64,000 nt of DNA, from positions 10,354,001-10,418,000 of the forward strand of contig CM082587.2 in NCBI GenBank assembly GCA_040954595.2, read 5' to 3'. This document shows, one piece after another, positions 10,750 to 22,385 of the stretch. Within the stretch, counting starts at the first letter, position 1. The number at the start of each line of letters is the position of its first letter. The stretch comes from Balanoglossus misakiensis (taxonomy: Eukaryota; Hemichordata). Position numbers and translations under genes: made by a program. The notes beneath the pieces were generated by a model. That model was not told the origin of the DNA, searched no databases, and saw only the letters and a program-made list of their open reading frames with translations.

Positions 10750-12559
10750 TCAGTTAAACACTTGTTCATCTACACGTAATGAAGCGGTTGCTTCTCTAAT
10801 TGCTGATCTTGGCAAGTGATGTGGGTTGTAATGCTGACCAGCATTCGCACGGCTTGTACGTCTAAGTCCTGCTGGTGCAGTAGGCTGAGTAAGTGCATCT
10901 GATGTGCCAGTCACAGTCGTAGTATCTGTCAAGGTACTGGAGGTTTGCTTCCCTGCTTTGAATGAAGCACTGGGTATATCATCAGTCGGGGACTCTGTCT
11001 GTCTGGTACATGGAGTATCATCTCTAACTGAGCCAAGGTGAGTCATACCCATACTATCTGGTGCGTTACCAGACTGTGTACCACAAATTGTATTCCAATG
11101 TTGTATGTCAACACCATAGTCACACTCGTCGTCATCGGAATCATTACAGGACAACTCTTCTGGTTCATCACCGCCAGTATCATCACAGAGCTTCATTTCT
11201 TTCACAAGGCTTCTAGCATCTAGCAACTCTTTCCTATTGACGGTTTTCTGACATCCTCCATCAACTGGTTCTACGACATATGTATGTCCGCCTGTAGCAA
11301 GTCGGTCAATAACTCTATGGGGTTCTGGACTCCATACATCTTGGATTTTATTCCTCCCTCTGGTAGTCCAGTTTCTAAGGAATACTCGTGTTCCTATTGG
11401 TAAATCAGTGTTGGTAGCTTTACGGTCACATCTAGTCTTTCTCCGCAAAACTTCTATCTCTGTCCTTTGTGAGGCGAGTTTGTATGCATCCATCAGTCTC
11501 TCATAATGTTCAGCAATCCACTCTTCTACGATATCACTATCACTATCAGTACTATCTGGAGCAGTTCCAAGTAAATGGTCCATGGGTAGTGTAGGCTCTC
11601 TACCAAAAAACAAATAATGTGGTGAATAGCCAGTAGTGGAGTGGGGTGTGCTATTGTAGGCATAAACAAGTTCAGGTAGGAACTCAGTCCATCTGCGTTT
11701 CTTCTCTGGAGTCAGTGTACGCAAACGATCGTGGAGAGTGCGATTAAATCGTTCACACTGTCCATTGCCCTCAGGGTGATAGGCAGTAGTACGACTTTTG
11801 GTAATCCCATACAATTTACAGAGTTCTTGAATAACTTTGCTCTCAAAATTCCGGCCTTGATCACTATGTATCCTTCGAGGTTCTCCGAACCGAACAAACC
11901 AATCACGCACTAAAACACGGGCCACAGTCGTTGCCTTCTGGTCACGAGTCGGAATAGCTTGCGTGAACTTTGTGAATACGTCTGTCAGCACGAGTACATT
12001 TTCGAAGCCATTGGAACTTGGTTCCAACACAGTAAAGTCTACAGCTAACACTTCGAGTGGCCTATTAGCAGTCAAGGATCCCATGGTGGGGTGAAGTTTC
12101 TTCCCTGCTTTAGCCAATGTACAGCCTTGACATCGTTGACAGTACTCGGTCACTTCTGCCAACATTCCGGGCCAGTAGCATCTGGTTTTCAACAAAGCCA
12201 TAGTCTTTTCAGCAGCTTGGTGTCCAACCTGGTCATGTACAGCTGCCCACCGAGTCTCCGTTGCTCCCAGCTTGGCTGACGTCAGCAAGTAGCTTAAAGG
12301 ATTATTGTCCGTATACACAACAAATTCTGCTCCAGTCAACAGGTCTCGAAACTTCTGCGTTATTGCCCATCTCAATGCAAGAAGTTCCAATTTCATACTG
12401 GAGTAGTTTTGCATATTCCGTTCATGGGGCTTTAAGCTTCGACTTGCATAGCCAAGGACAACGATTCTGTCTCCTTGTTTCTGGGAAAGGACAGCTCCTA
12501 AACCATGCATACTAGCATCTGTCTCAAGTATAAATGGTAAATGGAAATCTGGATACCCA
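10750..12559 (-). CDS. pol: gypsy pol: RNase H and integrase (internally deleted)
   Basis: The open frame runs from the 1.57-kb insertion to a stop at 10750. The RNase H part has the Thr-Asp-Ala-Ser start and Tyr-Thr-Asp-Asn motif. Integrase follows with an HHCC zinc finger (the Cys-x-x-Cys near 12135), then the catalytic Asp in AVDFT, Asp in HSDQG and Glu in QCERFNR, and an acidic C-terminal tail. The RNase H sequence jumps from Arg-Trp-Ala-Ala straight to the integrase His-Asp-Gln-Val-Gly-His finger, so the RNase H C-terminus and the linker (perhaps 200-300 residues in relatives) are missing in frame. Sequence 5' of 12559 in the same open frame belongs to the inserted element. Confidence 0.9.
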
Positions 12560-14133
12560 CCCTTACAAAAATGCCAACAAAGCAGCAGCTCTGCAGCAGC
12601 CTTCAGCAGCTCTGCAGCAGTTCTGCTGTGAAGGCATTGTGGTGCTCTTGCAGACACGCTGTGGTGTTCTCGCAGAGAGTGTCTCTGCAGCAGAGGCAAT
12701 GCGGCAGGTCGCAACTAAATGTGGCTCTACAGTAGAGGTGGTAATCTTTGCAATAAGGACACAAGAGCTTGCCGCAAAGTAGCCGCAAAGATGCAAGGCT
12801 TTTCTCTATGCAGAAATGATGCAAGAATAATTCTCAAAGTACAAATCCATGCAGCAGGGACACAAGAATTGACCTCCAACTTTGGTTGACCTTAATTGAT
12901 ATCAGGTGATGTGAAACAAAGCTAGTAATTGGCCAAAGTCATTTTGCCGCCATTTTCTAAACTTGCAAGCTTCAAACTACAAGTGTCTCCAGCTAGCTGC
13001 CACATCATGAGTATGTTCAGGTGGACTGTCTTTCATTTAATGCTTTTGGATGTACCAGATGCCAACACGGAGGTACAGCAGAAGACACTGATCATTCAAG
13101 TGTACATCTGAAAATATTTTACAGAACTTGGAAAGGGAAGACAGCTAGATGATAGATCCCAAGTTTCTTCAAGTTCAAGCTAGGCAGGCATTACATTTTT
13201 TATACATTTTTTATACATTGATTGTTTGACACATTTTTTACTGGATTTATTCGTAACTTGTTATTTGAGTAACGTAGTGATGTTGATGATCGATGTTGAG
13301 ATATTTTTATGGCTGAACTTATTCAGGCATTTACGGGCAGGGCTGGGTTTGGTTGATTTTGCCGATTGGTGTTGGATGGCCCTGTCCGACGATCAGAACA
13401 GATCAGCGTCTGGCAGCATCTGTTGCCGGCCACCATGAAAATCTATTGCTATCAATGCTAAAATCAACTGTTGATAAAATAAAAGGCTCGACAGTCTGTC
13501 TCAAAAAGATGGTATGCATACCAAACTGTTTCCTGTACACTGCATGCTTACTGTACTTTGCGTCCGTGTTATCCAAGCAAGCGAGAAAAAGAAACATCTT
13601 GTTCATTTGTAAGCCCTTCTTCAATAAATTAAATGTGTCCGTGTTCAGTTAACACAGCCAAAAACTCGTAAAAACTTCCGTTTTTCCCCCCTGACTTCAA
13701 TAAATACGATTGAATCACACTGTTATGCCGCCATGTTGTTAGTATTCCATAACTTTACATAAAATGATTACAACTTTGACCCCTTAGAAATTTTTGTTTC
13801 TGCATTACGGCTGTTTTTGTCCTGAACTAAATTTTGCTGTTCTATGTGAAATACTCCATGATAGTGATGTAAAATATGATCTCTTATAATTATATATTAA
13901 TCAAGTGCGTACATGTATGTGTATGCCATGCATACATAAATGTCTGTATGCATTTTTCAGCATCAGTGCAACTGGCTGCGGCAAGGATGCGGCAGTCTCT
14001 GCGGCAGCTCTGCAGAATCACCTAATTTGCATGCGAAAAACGGCTCTGCTGCGTCTACCTGCTGTAGAGCTGCAGCAAACCTGCTGTAGAGCTGCTGCAA
14101 TATATCGCGACAAGGCCTATATTTTCATAAGGG
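12560..14133. mobile_element. 1.57-kb non-autonomous DNA transposon between RT and RNase H
   Basis: The ends are inverted: CCCTTACAAAAATG on the left and CATTTTTCATAAGGG-like sequence (TTTTCATAAGGG) on the right. Just inside both ends lie CAG/CTG-rich subterminal segments (GCAGCAGCTCTGCAGCAG and similar). The pol frame continues on both sides. I could not fix the target duplication. No transposase frame was found; the short frames inside have no recognisable domain. Confidence 0.75.
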
Positions 14134-14980
14134 CAAGTATAGGTGCGGAAGTCAACATCTGTTTGAGAGTGTTGAATGCTTCTTCACAGGAATGGTCCCA
14201 GACGTCTTTAATATTCCTGGAAAGCTTGTCTGACTTTCTTCTCTTTCTAACTTCCTTCGTCTTTTCTTCAACTTCAGACGTCTTTAACAGGTCGTGTAGT
14301 GGTGCCGCAATACTTGCATAGCCTTTGACAAACCTCCTGTAATAGCTGGAGAGACCAAGAAATCGACGAAGTTCATTTTCTGTCTCTGGTCGGGGCCAAT
14401 CTGCTACAGCACGAACTTTTCCAGGATCTGGTAATGTCCCTTCACTGGTAACCACATGCCCAAGGTAGTGAACCTTGGTACGAAACAGTTGACACATCTC
14501 AGGCTTGACCTTGAGGTTCAGGTTGCTGAGACGAGAAAGAACTGTATCAAGTCTGGTTAGGGCCTCCTCAAAAGTGGAACCAAACACCAAGATATCGTCC
14601 AGGTAGACGAGCAGAATCTGGAAATTAAGGTCTCCAAACGCCTTGTCCATTAATCTCATAAAGGTCGCGGGTGCATTACATAACCCGAAAGGCATTCTCA
14701 CAAATTCATAAAGTCCACCAGTTCCTGTCCTGAAGGCAGTCTTCTCAACATGTTCCTCGTACACAGGAATCTGATGATAGCCATGCGCAAGATCTAGGCT
14801 ACAGAAGTACTTGGCTCCATTTAACACATCCAATGCCTCATCAATTCTGGGTAATGGATACGCATCTTTGTGAGTTTTTGCATTCAATGAGCGATAGTCC
14901 ACACAAAGTCGCAGTTTGCCATCCTTCTTTCGAACTAGGACTACTGGCGATGCAAATGGACTCGACGATTCCCGGATAAG
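14134..14980 (-). CDS. pol: gypsy pol: reverse transcriptase main part
   Basis: The fragment begins after the Harbinger-like insertion with Arg-Glu-Ser-Ser-Ser-Pro and contains the LCVDYR region, the SLDLAHGYHQI palm motif, FGLCNAPATF and the catalytic YLDD box (LLVYLDDILVFG), then the thumb and connection region to PILA, where the next insertion interrupts. The active-site aspartates are intact. Codons outside 14134-14980 that remain open are element sequence. Confidence 0.92.
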
Positions 14981-17036
14981 GCTGCACAAATTCAAAACTA
15001 TGTTTGACGTCACCCCAAGACCCCAAAACCTATGAGGGGGGCGGTTTACAAAACAAACTAATTATATATTCCAAAATATGCAAATGAGATATTATGAGAA
15101 ATTGAAAGCAAATATCCATTGTAGAAAACCTTGTCCTTAAACTTTAAACATATTTTACATCTAAATTATTCCACAGACGTTTACAGTGTCACGTTCAAAG
15201 ATACTGAGTAAACAGTAAATTCAATATTAATGCACATACGCATATATCAGTTGAACAATTTTATTGAAAAAAGTTTCAGCCAAACACTTTGACAGTCACA
15301 ATTTCCATTTGATGAAGTCCATCTGTTCTGTACAACTTGCTCATGACAACAGTCAAAACACAACATTTTCTGGCGAAGTGGAACTGTTGAAAATTTAACA
15401 GTTGAAAATTTAACAAATTTAACTCTGATTCTGGCTCACAACACACGTTCCATAGAGAGGATGACTTGGTTGTACAAGTACCCCGCCACAGGTATAAAGA
15501 CCATCATCTAGGAATACCTGAAGTTGCTGTTTTTTTTTTGCTGTGAATCAAGCCTCTTTGCAGATAAATACGCCTATCAAAGAGAAATAAAAAACAGAGA
15601 AGTCTTAGTTGTATTATTTTTTTATATACATGTACATATACATAGAAAACACATAACAAGACACTGTTCATGTCTCAGTGTACGAGGTTCAGTCCCTTTC
15701 TCTTCACTTTTTTCACAATACACAGTATTTACTACATTGTATGGCTTGCAGTGTGGTTAATTGACAAATGAGAAAGATATATCCAATTTACAATGGATAT
15801 TAAAATGTCCAATATAGTACTGTGTACAATGCTTTACCATACCCGGGCTTTTCGCAATCTATGCAGGGCACCAGTCCACAGCTCCAACTTTTCACCACTC
15901 AGCCTGAAGTTGATGTTTTCTGCATCAAGTACCAGTCCCTTTCTGCTGGGGCAATTAATTTCACGTGTTGGTCTGCCTTAGACTTCTGTAAACCTTTCAA
16001 AGTGGTCCCCTCTTTCATCCGGAACAGGATCTATTGCAAAGAAAAAAGTACAAATTAAATGGAGGTTTACATGACCTGTACAGGTACTACAGCATAAACT
16101 GTACTTACTTAGGCCAGCACTACAGAAGGCAAAGCTTTAGAGTTATAACAGAATAGTGCCAAGTTCTGTGCTACTAAATAACACAAAAATCAGAGTTTGT
16201 AATTCTACTCAAACAAAATTTATTTTAGCAAATTTGTTTTCAGTCTATATGTGGAATGCAACAAATTGGCTCTGGCAACTTGTTCTGGGCTGCAGTATGG
16301 TCATACACAACATTTATTCACTGACATACAACAAAATTGTAAATAAAATAATGTTTTACTAACCTTGGATCACATGGACAGCCTTGAAATCACCTTTCAT
16401 TCTGACCATGGAGGTACCTCCATAATTCTGACTGGTCTATAGACATCGTTCTGAGTTTGCACTACGTCAGCGTTGGTATTTTCGTCTCCCTTTGATTTTA
16501 CATAAAAAAGAATGTAATACTTGTGGAACCGATCACACGTTTTTGCGATAGACAATCGTGGACACACCTCTATCTTCTCACCTTCACCACATTTTTCCGA
16601 CTGTAACAGGTAACAAGACGTTCTGCCATCTTTTGCAATTTTTGTTTTGAACCGATCGTGTTTAGTCTGACTAAGGAGAACTAGCCCTTTGTACAGCGCA
16701 GCGAAGCTGTCATTTGGACTGACTTCGAAGGCATACCAATCCATTGCCACCTTCTTGTTCTGTGTAACTCTGCAACTTATAATTTCGCGTACTCTTGTTT
16801 TCTGCACATCTTTTGCCATCTTTCTCCAATTTTACCCACAGGCGACTTTGAAACCTACAGACGACACGTTCTCGTCACGCAACAACCACGGTCGATACGA
16901 GGAAACAGTGAGACGAACAGACATATGACATCAATGACCCCGTTTGACCTCATTTGCATATTTGTTTGTATTTGCGAAATTTCTCGTAAACCTAGGCGCG
17001 CGCTGACGTCAAACATAATTTTGAATTTGCCCAGCC
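14981..17036. mobile_element. 2,056-bp PIF/Harbinger-like element in reverse transcriptase
   Basis: Inverted ends begin GGCTG (GGCTGCACAAATTCAAAAC on the left; the right arm reads GGCTGGGCAAATTCAAAAT on the other strand) and extend at least 34 bp. TAA is duplicated (14978-14980 and 17037-17039), and removal restores the Gly-Ile-Ile-Arg junction of RT. A 3-bp TWA duplication with GG-start termini fits PIF/Harbinger. Each arm holds a perfect TGACGTCA (15005-15012 and 17004-17011). One 140-codon frame lies inside; no DDE transposase is seen, so it is probably non-autonomous. Confidence 0.85.
16397..16819 (-). CDS. unrecognised 140-residue protein inside the Harbinger-like element
   Basis: The ATG is at 16819 and the stop at 16397. 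The product is soluble-looking, basic at the N-terminus, with four scattered cysteines and Trp-Tyr-Ala-Phe-Glu-Val near residue 28. I recognise no family and see no DNA-binding or nuclease motif. It lies close to the right end of the element, and its codon pattern looks protein-like (long frame in AT-rich DNA). It could be a captured host exon, a remnant of a Myb-like accessory ORF, or a chance frame. Confidence 0.4.
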   Translation of the reverse strand: MAKDVQKTRVREIISCRVTQNKKVAMDWYAFEVSPNDSFAALYKGLVLLSQTKHDRFKTKIAKDGRTSCYLLQSEKCGEGEKIEVCPRLSIAKTCDRFHKYYILFYVKSKGDENTNADVVQTQNDVYRPVRIMEVPPWSE

Positions 17037-17289
17037 TAATGCCACGCTCCAACGATTTGCTAATATATTCACAGACTTTATCCCACTGGTGTGGTGGTAC
17101 TCTACGATGGGGTAACTTTACTGGTTTGTCATCAGTTGTGATAATCTTGTGTTGTACAATGTCACAGTAACCAATGTCATCCTCATCTTTACTGTACACT
17201 GATTCATATTTTCTGATCAATTCATGCAACTCTTCTCGCTGATTCTGACTAATATCACCAACATCCATTCTGGACATCAGGTTCTGCAC
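17037..17289 (-). CDS. pol: gypsy pol: N-terminal reverse transcriptase region
   Basis: The segment carries the region upstream of the RT palm, including Tyr-Cys-Asp-Ile-Val-Gln-His and Arg-Arg-Val-Pro-Pro, and runs to Leu-Glu-Arg-Gly-Ile at the TAA insertion site. It is in a different frame from the protease segment that overlaps it near 17280, so a frameshift (decay or programmed) separates them. Confidence 0.85.
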
Positions 17290-18260
17290 AGTATAGGGGT
17301 AACAACGTTGGAAACAGCATTGTTCTTGACTTGTACCTCATTCTCACTAACAGTACAGAATTCAATGGTTGGCTCTATCAAGGCAGGCTTAATCATACCA
17401 ATTGGAGTGCGTGGTAACAGGTAAGTATCAGTGTCACTAAAGTTAGCCACTTGCATAGGAACTCTGCCAGTCCTGTCAACAGAAACATAGGTTGCACCTA
17501 AGGCTATTCCACTTGGTAAATCAGCGACATGAGCAATATGTCTCTCCAAAAGTGCATGGTATATCTGTCCTGGTGCAGCAGGTTGAACTGAACCTTCGAT
17601 CACACGAATAGTACGAGCAGGAATCAATACAGGCCCCCTAGCAGCAATTCGAACTGGTCTGACATGTGAGGTCGTCACAACTGTCTCCTGGTTCACAGCT
17701 TTTGATGGGTAAACCTCCAACACATGAAGGAATTTGATGTCATCAGCACACAGTGTTTTTGATAACTCCTCCACATAGTTATCACCATACTCGTCTATAA
17801 GTGTTTTTCGTACATCTCTAAACACATTGGATCCAAGCACACCTGGTATTTTCTTCTTACGTGTCTCAACTGGAGTGTCGATTGGATCACGTACCACAAG
17901 AAATCCTAAGTTAGGGAACGTGTGATTACATACTGTGACGGAAAGCTCTACATAGCCAATGTATGGAATCTCTAATCCTTGGGACGCAGAAATCTGGATA
18001 AATGACGTGACATCTATTAACTTTCCCTCATGAGCTAGGTGCTCTTTAAAGAAATGTTCAGTCACTGTTGACACCTCCGCACCAGTGTCGATTAAACATC
18101 CGACTTCAGTATGTCCAAGCTTGACTGTAGCAACAGGACAATCTCCAACAGCTCTATGTACAATTGAGCCTCCGTCAATAGTTGTCTCACCTACCACGCG
18201 GCTCTCAGCAGTAGGTTGGGTTAGTTTAAATGCTGCATTTGGGAACCAGGTGGTGACGTC
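17277..18260 (-). CDS. pro: gypsy aspartic protease region
   Basis: The open frame contains the retropepsin active site Leu-Ile-Asp-Thr-Gly-Ala-Glu near 18090, preceded by a Gly-Gly-rich start. About 200 residues of spacer with Val/Ile-rich strands follow, then a stop at 17277. The gag tail enters this region in another frame (near 18240), so the gag-protease junction is also shifted. A single shift could be normal expression control in some elements; with the other lesions I read it as decay. Confidence 0.82.
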   Translation of the reverse strand, partial: DVTTWFPNAAFKLTQPTAESRVVGETTIDGGSIVHRAVGDCPVATVKLGHTEVGCLIDTGAEVSTVTEHFFKEHLAHEGKLIDVTSFIQISASQGLEIPYIGYVELSVTVCNHTFPNLGFLVVRDPIDTPVETRKKKIPGVLGSNVFRDVRKTLIDEYGDNYVEELSKTLCADDIKFLHVLEVYPSKAVNQETVVTTSHVRPVRIAARGPVLIPARTIRVIEGSVQPAAPGQIYHALLERHIAHVADLPSGIALGATYVSVDRTGRVPMQVANFSDTDTYLLPRTPIGMIKPALIEPTIEFCTVSENEVQVKNNAVSNVVTPILCRT

Positions 18261-18303
18261 TTTGCAGATTGCTCACTACGGGGTTTCTTCCGAGGACATG
18301 CAT

Positions 18304-19529
18304 TCATAGTTCCACCCTACGGTAATAAGCCACGCCCCCTTGGTTACTGTTGCTACGCCCCACAAGCTTCGAGCTTGTGGGACATTGACCTCCATAGCTC
18401 CACAACGTGGATGGGGAAACTAGATTCATTCAGCGATAGTCTGCGCAACGTTCCTGGCGACATTTCTGTATGCTACCTACCAGACTTAAAAAACCTATCC
18501 AAGAAGTCACAGGAAAAGGGTTTAATGAGGTATAATTCTCCCGTATTTCGAACGAGTGTGCCTGAATCGCGGACGATAGCGGCCGTATCCCCCCGGGCCG
18601 CAGGCTATACTTGGTATGTCGAGTTTGCGACGCAGGTACACGAGTGAGGAATACGGGGGAATTATATATTTATCACATACATAGACCAAGTGTCCATGAA
18701 AGTGAGCTTCTTTGTGAATTTTAAACATTTCAGCGAAAAATAGCACTATTTTAAAAGGATCGACAGATCAAGTTACGCGGTCGGGATCCCGTGTCGGGGT
18801 CACACGCAAACGGACATGAAACCACGATCAGCTGTTAGTAATAACGGGCCCCAAAGGTTAAGTTTATCGTGCTGTTTCTGAGTGAAATCAGACGAAATAT
18901 GAGACACAAGAGGTATCACTTCATCTGACGATATTTTTGGTAGGTAAATATGGATGAAAACACTGATAACGCGGCAAATAGTCAGAAAACTACGTGAACG
19001 TTATTGGATTGACAGCGCGCGGCCCCATTGTTTACAACGCCGGACATTTTATAACGGGTCGAACAACATTGACATGTCAAATGGAAATTGCAAGCAGCAT
19101 ATGAATTTCAAAATTTTCAAACACTTTAGCAATAAAATCATTGCTGAATATTTATATTGAAGACGTGTCAGTTTAAAATCTAAACACAAACTTTTAATAT
19201 CCACCACCTGAGACACCTCTCTCTCTGCGTTTTTGGCTTCGGAAACGGAACAAAAAATATACTCGATGTTGGGTCAAGGTACCTTTCATCTGATTTAAAC
19301 GTCCCCCAGGCGCATCTCTTCACTATTCTGGCCGATATTTTAAAACCATTAAGTTCCTAAAACTGAAAAAAAAACTTCCAGTCTGTCTATCTCTAACTGA
19401 GCGTGTACTGTAGGCTGGGCCATGTTGTTGATTATATGTGGGACAAAATGGCGGTTGCGTGAACAGCATGACTTTTCTCGGCTCTGATTGGCTGAGGGTT
19501 CAGTGTGATTGACAGCTGTGGAACCATGA
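18304..19529. mobile_element. 1.2-kb DNA transposon splitting the gag zinc knuckle
   Basis: Ends TCATAGTTCCAC (left) and GTGGAACCATGA (right) are inverted with one mismatch. The flanks support a 2-bp AT (or 3-bp ATT) target duplication. Removal rejoins a CX2CX4HX4C knuckle: Cys, Cys and His lie to the right and the last Cys to the left. No transposase frame is seen inside. A 2-bp AT duplication would suit ISL2EU-like elements, an inference only. A HindIII-centred hairpin (ACAAGCTTCGAGCTTGTGG) lies near 18362. Confidence 0.8.
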
Positions 19530-19532
19530 ATT

Positions 19533-20480
19533 GCGTAAGTGGTCTGGAGAGTTACAGGACCAACATCTGCGTGTACCATCCTTCCGTTGAGTGGGTTCCT
19601 TCAGAACTGATTTATGTGATGGGTTCTTTAACATGGAGATTAGAGACTCTATCTGCTTCTGTTGTGTCGCTATTTGTTCTTCCTGTTTTCGGATCACATC
19701 ATGCACATCACTTTCAACTGAGACTTCACGGACGTTAGCATCTCGTCTTGGCTTCTGAGGTAAATTTCGTAGGCCCATCAGTTCAATGATACGGTCACGA
19801 GCATCAAAAAAAGAAAGACTCGGGCTATCAGCATTAAGCCGTCGAAATTCCATCCGAACATTGTCATCACGTACAGCTTCAGCCAAACGGTTTTTCAGTT
19901 GAACTTCTCCACCCGGTCTGAAGGATGAGTCTAGTTGTACCATATGGTCATACAAATTTACTAGTTCCAAAGAACATGTAACAATGTCTTCACCATCAGA
20001 CTGTTTATATGCGAAGAAACGTTGTTGTAGCTGGGGTAGACTATCACCGTCACCAAACACATTTGCCAGCACTGAAAATATCTTCAAAGGATCAGATGTC
20101 ACAGCTTCCCCTCGTCCAAGTATTTCTCGACGTGCTTTTCCAGCAAGGTGTTCAACGATGAAAGCAGCTTGTTCAGCTCTAGTCACACAACGGGATGCTA
20201 TCACAGCTCTGGCATCTTCAATCCAGTCGTCAACAGTGAGGTCACCTTTACTTTCTGGTTTCCCTCTAAAGCGATCAAGTTTTCGGCTTGGAACCATATA
20301 CATCATTTTCCCAGTTTCACCAGCTTTATATTGTTGCTCTTCAATTAGACGCTTTATTTCTTTCTGAGATTCATCTGCATCAGCCTGTGCTGCTGCGGCT
20401 TCATGTTCTTTCTGAGAGATAACCAACTTTAATTTTTCTATTTCAGTTTTCATTTCCTGAAGAGTTTCTGCAGAGGCCAT
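19533..20480 (-). CDS. gag: gypsy gag (3' end separated by an insertion)
   Basis: I place the start at the ATG at 20478-20480; upstream codons are open but lack an ATG. The predicted protein starts with a Glu/Lys/Gln-rich coiled coil (residues about 5-50), then a retrotransposon-type gag domain with Phe-Arg-Gly and Trp-Ile-Glu-Asp motifs, a second Gln-rich coil and the first part of a zinc knuckle (Cys-Trp-Ser-Cys...His). The rest of the knuckle and a basic tail continue at about 18304 downwards beyond the 1.2-kb insertion. Gag packages the element RNA into particles in the cytoplasm. Confidence 0.88.
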
Positions 20481-21287
20481 TTTATTTGTAATACAGGGCA
20501 ACAGGGTATGTAAGCAATGTGACTCGGTAACCGGTAAGTATATATGTACAAGTATGTAACGCTAGCACGAAAGCGCAACTCAATATTTCAGCAGTAATAC
20601 ATGTACCATGCAAATGTGTCAAACCCATTCAAGCTTCAAAACAAAATATGCATTCTTAATGATACAGATTCGTGTACATATAACCAATAATAGTACAAGA
20701 CATACACAACATCAAAATTATGAAGCATGTGCAGCTTTAACTATACAAAATACATTCAGGACAATCTAAGCAAGTACAACCTTAATATTTGAAGACATAT
20801 ACAACATCAAAAGTACGTAAAAAAAATTTGTCACCAACAAATGCACTGATCACTGAAAAGTCAATCCATCATAGCTGCGAATACTACTTTTCATACAAAT
20901 GTAAGACATTATCAAAAGAAATCTGTATGATCACTCTGATATTTCTGGACAGTGGAATTTCATTTCTTCGAGTTTCAAATCACAGCCATTGGAAGGCGAT
21001 CCAAAAGCCCAAGGTGAACATGTTGCACTGACCCGAGTTATCAGGTCCCGTGAGGAGTACGGTGCCCAGAGTGCATACACATTCAGACCTTGGCGAATAT
21101 TCGAAAAAGAAGACTTCTGACAAATTTGCCCTAATAATCCCACAATTATAACAGAGCTATGTATAATGGCAACAAAAGTTCATAACTGGATTTAATGTTC
21201 AGCACTTATCCTCTCAGTACAGTCAGGGTTAATGATGTCCACTCTGGAAATCTCGCTGAAGTCCTGCTGTGGAAGTCTTGCTGGAAT
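20481..21287 (-). other. gypsy 5' leader
   Basis: About 800 bases separate the primer site from gag. The leader is AT-rich, with several related ACATCAAAA/TACAAC segments and no coding frame of note. Confidence 0.6.
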
Positions 21288-21303
21288 CCTGCCGACTACG
21301 CCA
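21288..21303 (-). other. putative primer-binding site of the gypsy element
   Basis: On the - strand TGGCGTAGTCGGCAGG starts three bases after the 5' LTR ends in TTACA. TGG at this position is the usual complement of a tRNA CCA end. I did not match the rest to a particular tRNA. Confidence 0.6.
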
Positions 21304-21306
21304 AAA

Positions 21307-21907
21307 TGTAACACAGGAACATTGGACACGCACACCACGGTTAGAGTTCAATTCCAATGAGCACTTTTATTCCAGCTTCCGTATGCAGTCACACATTACA
21401 ATGGTTCAATTTGGATAATGATAGACCATAAGTGGTTTTGACAGGAGCGAGACTTGAATAGTAAACTGTAAGTGACTTGAAAACAAGTACCACAACCAAA
21501 CAACTACGCAACAACAAAGAACCTGCAAAGAAATAAAGATTGCAGTGTCAGTGTATTTCCCCATTACTCATGGTCAGACTAAGCGTCAGCGACTAAGACA
21601 CAAGTAAATAAATACACAAAAATATTCAGGTAAATCAATGAAATTACAATACAGTTCTCAACATCAGGGAGATGCTAATATACTGATGAATTGTAAACAT
21701 AACGTCAACATGGCTTCATCATAGTATAAATCATGACATGTACTGATAATATATGCATTGTGCAGTACTATTTCAAGTATTCAGAATTACAGTAAATAAC
21801 AGCAAATTAGACAAAACCAGGTAAGTCTGTTTAAAAGGTACAATTCACTCACCCTGACTAACAGGTAAGTAAAGCAATCAATGGGTAACCAACCAACAGT
21901 CCAAATC
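21307..21907 (-). repeat. gypsy 5' LTR, inner part
   Basis: This part matches the 3' LTR from TGTAACAC up to CCAAATC, where the 20.9-kb transposon starts. Differences from the other LTR are a handful of single bases and a one-base gap. Confidence 0.92.
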
Positions 21908-22300
21908 TATGGAGTGTAATTCATGCCAAAATTAGCACACAGCTTTTCGATGAGAGTATTCACTTTTCGATGAGAGTATTTGCGCTTTTCGATGAGAGTA
22001 TTCACTTTTCCATCAGAGCACACAGCTTTTCGATCAGAGAACGAAGCTTTTCGATCAGAGTATTCACTTTTCCATCAGAGCACACAGCTTTCCGATCAGA
22101 GTATTCGCTCTTTTCGATCAGAGTATTCACTTTTCCATCACTGCACACAGCTTTTCGATCAGAGTTACCACCCCCACTTTACGATGAGGGCGCCCGCTTA
22201 TTGATAAGAGCACCTAGCTTTTCGATTAGAACACCCAGCTTTTCTATCAGAGCGCTAAAGCTTTTCGATGAGAACGCACAGCTTTTCGATTAGAGTATGT
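21908..22300 (+). repeat. left terminal repeat with tandem CTTTTCGATCAGAG units
   Basis: After the unique terminal 30-odd bases the sequence is a run of about 15 related units of 22-27 bp. The core CTTTTCGATSAGAG alternates with spacers such as TATTCA, CACACAG or AACGAAG. Outer units use GATGAGAG, inner ones GATCAGAG. The innermost units (after 22178) are diverged. Such arrays could be transposase binding sites. Confidence 0.9.
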
Positions 22301-22385
22301 CAGGTCTACTGGGGGTGAGCTTAGGGGGTCTTATAGCGATCTCGAAACGGTGACCCGGAAGTTAAAGTTTTGAAACTTCGACAAT

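Noticed and set aside
12560-12714. N-terminal extension of the RNase H-integrase frame
   Set aside because: It is the CAG-rich end of the inserted element read in the same frame by chance.
21950-22300. CRISPR-like array of short repeats
   Set aside because: Units are directly abutting with short variable spacers, are inverted at the other end of a transposon and lie in animal DNA. This is a terminal-repeat minisatellite.
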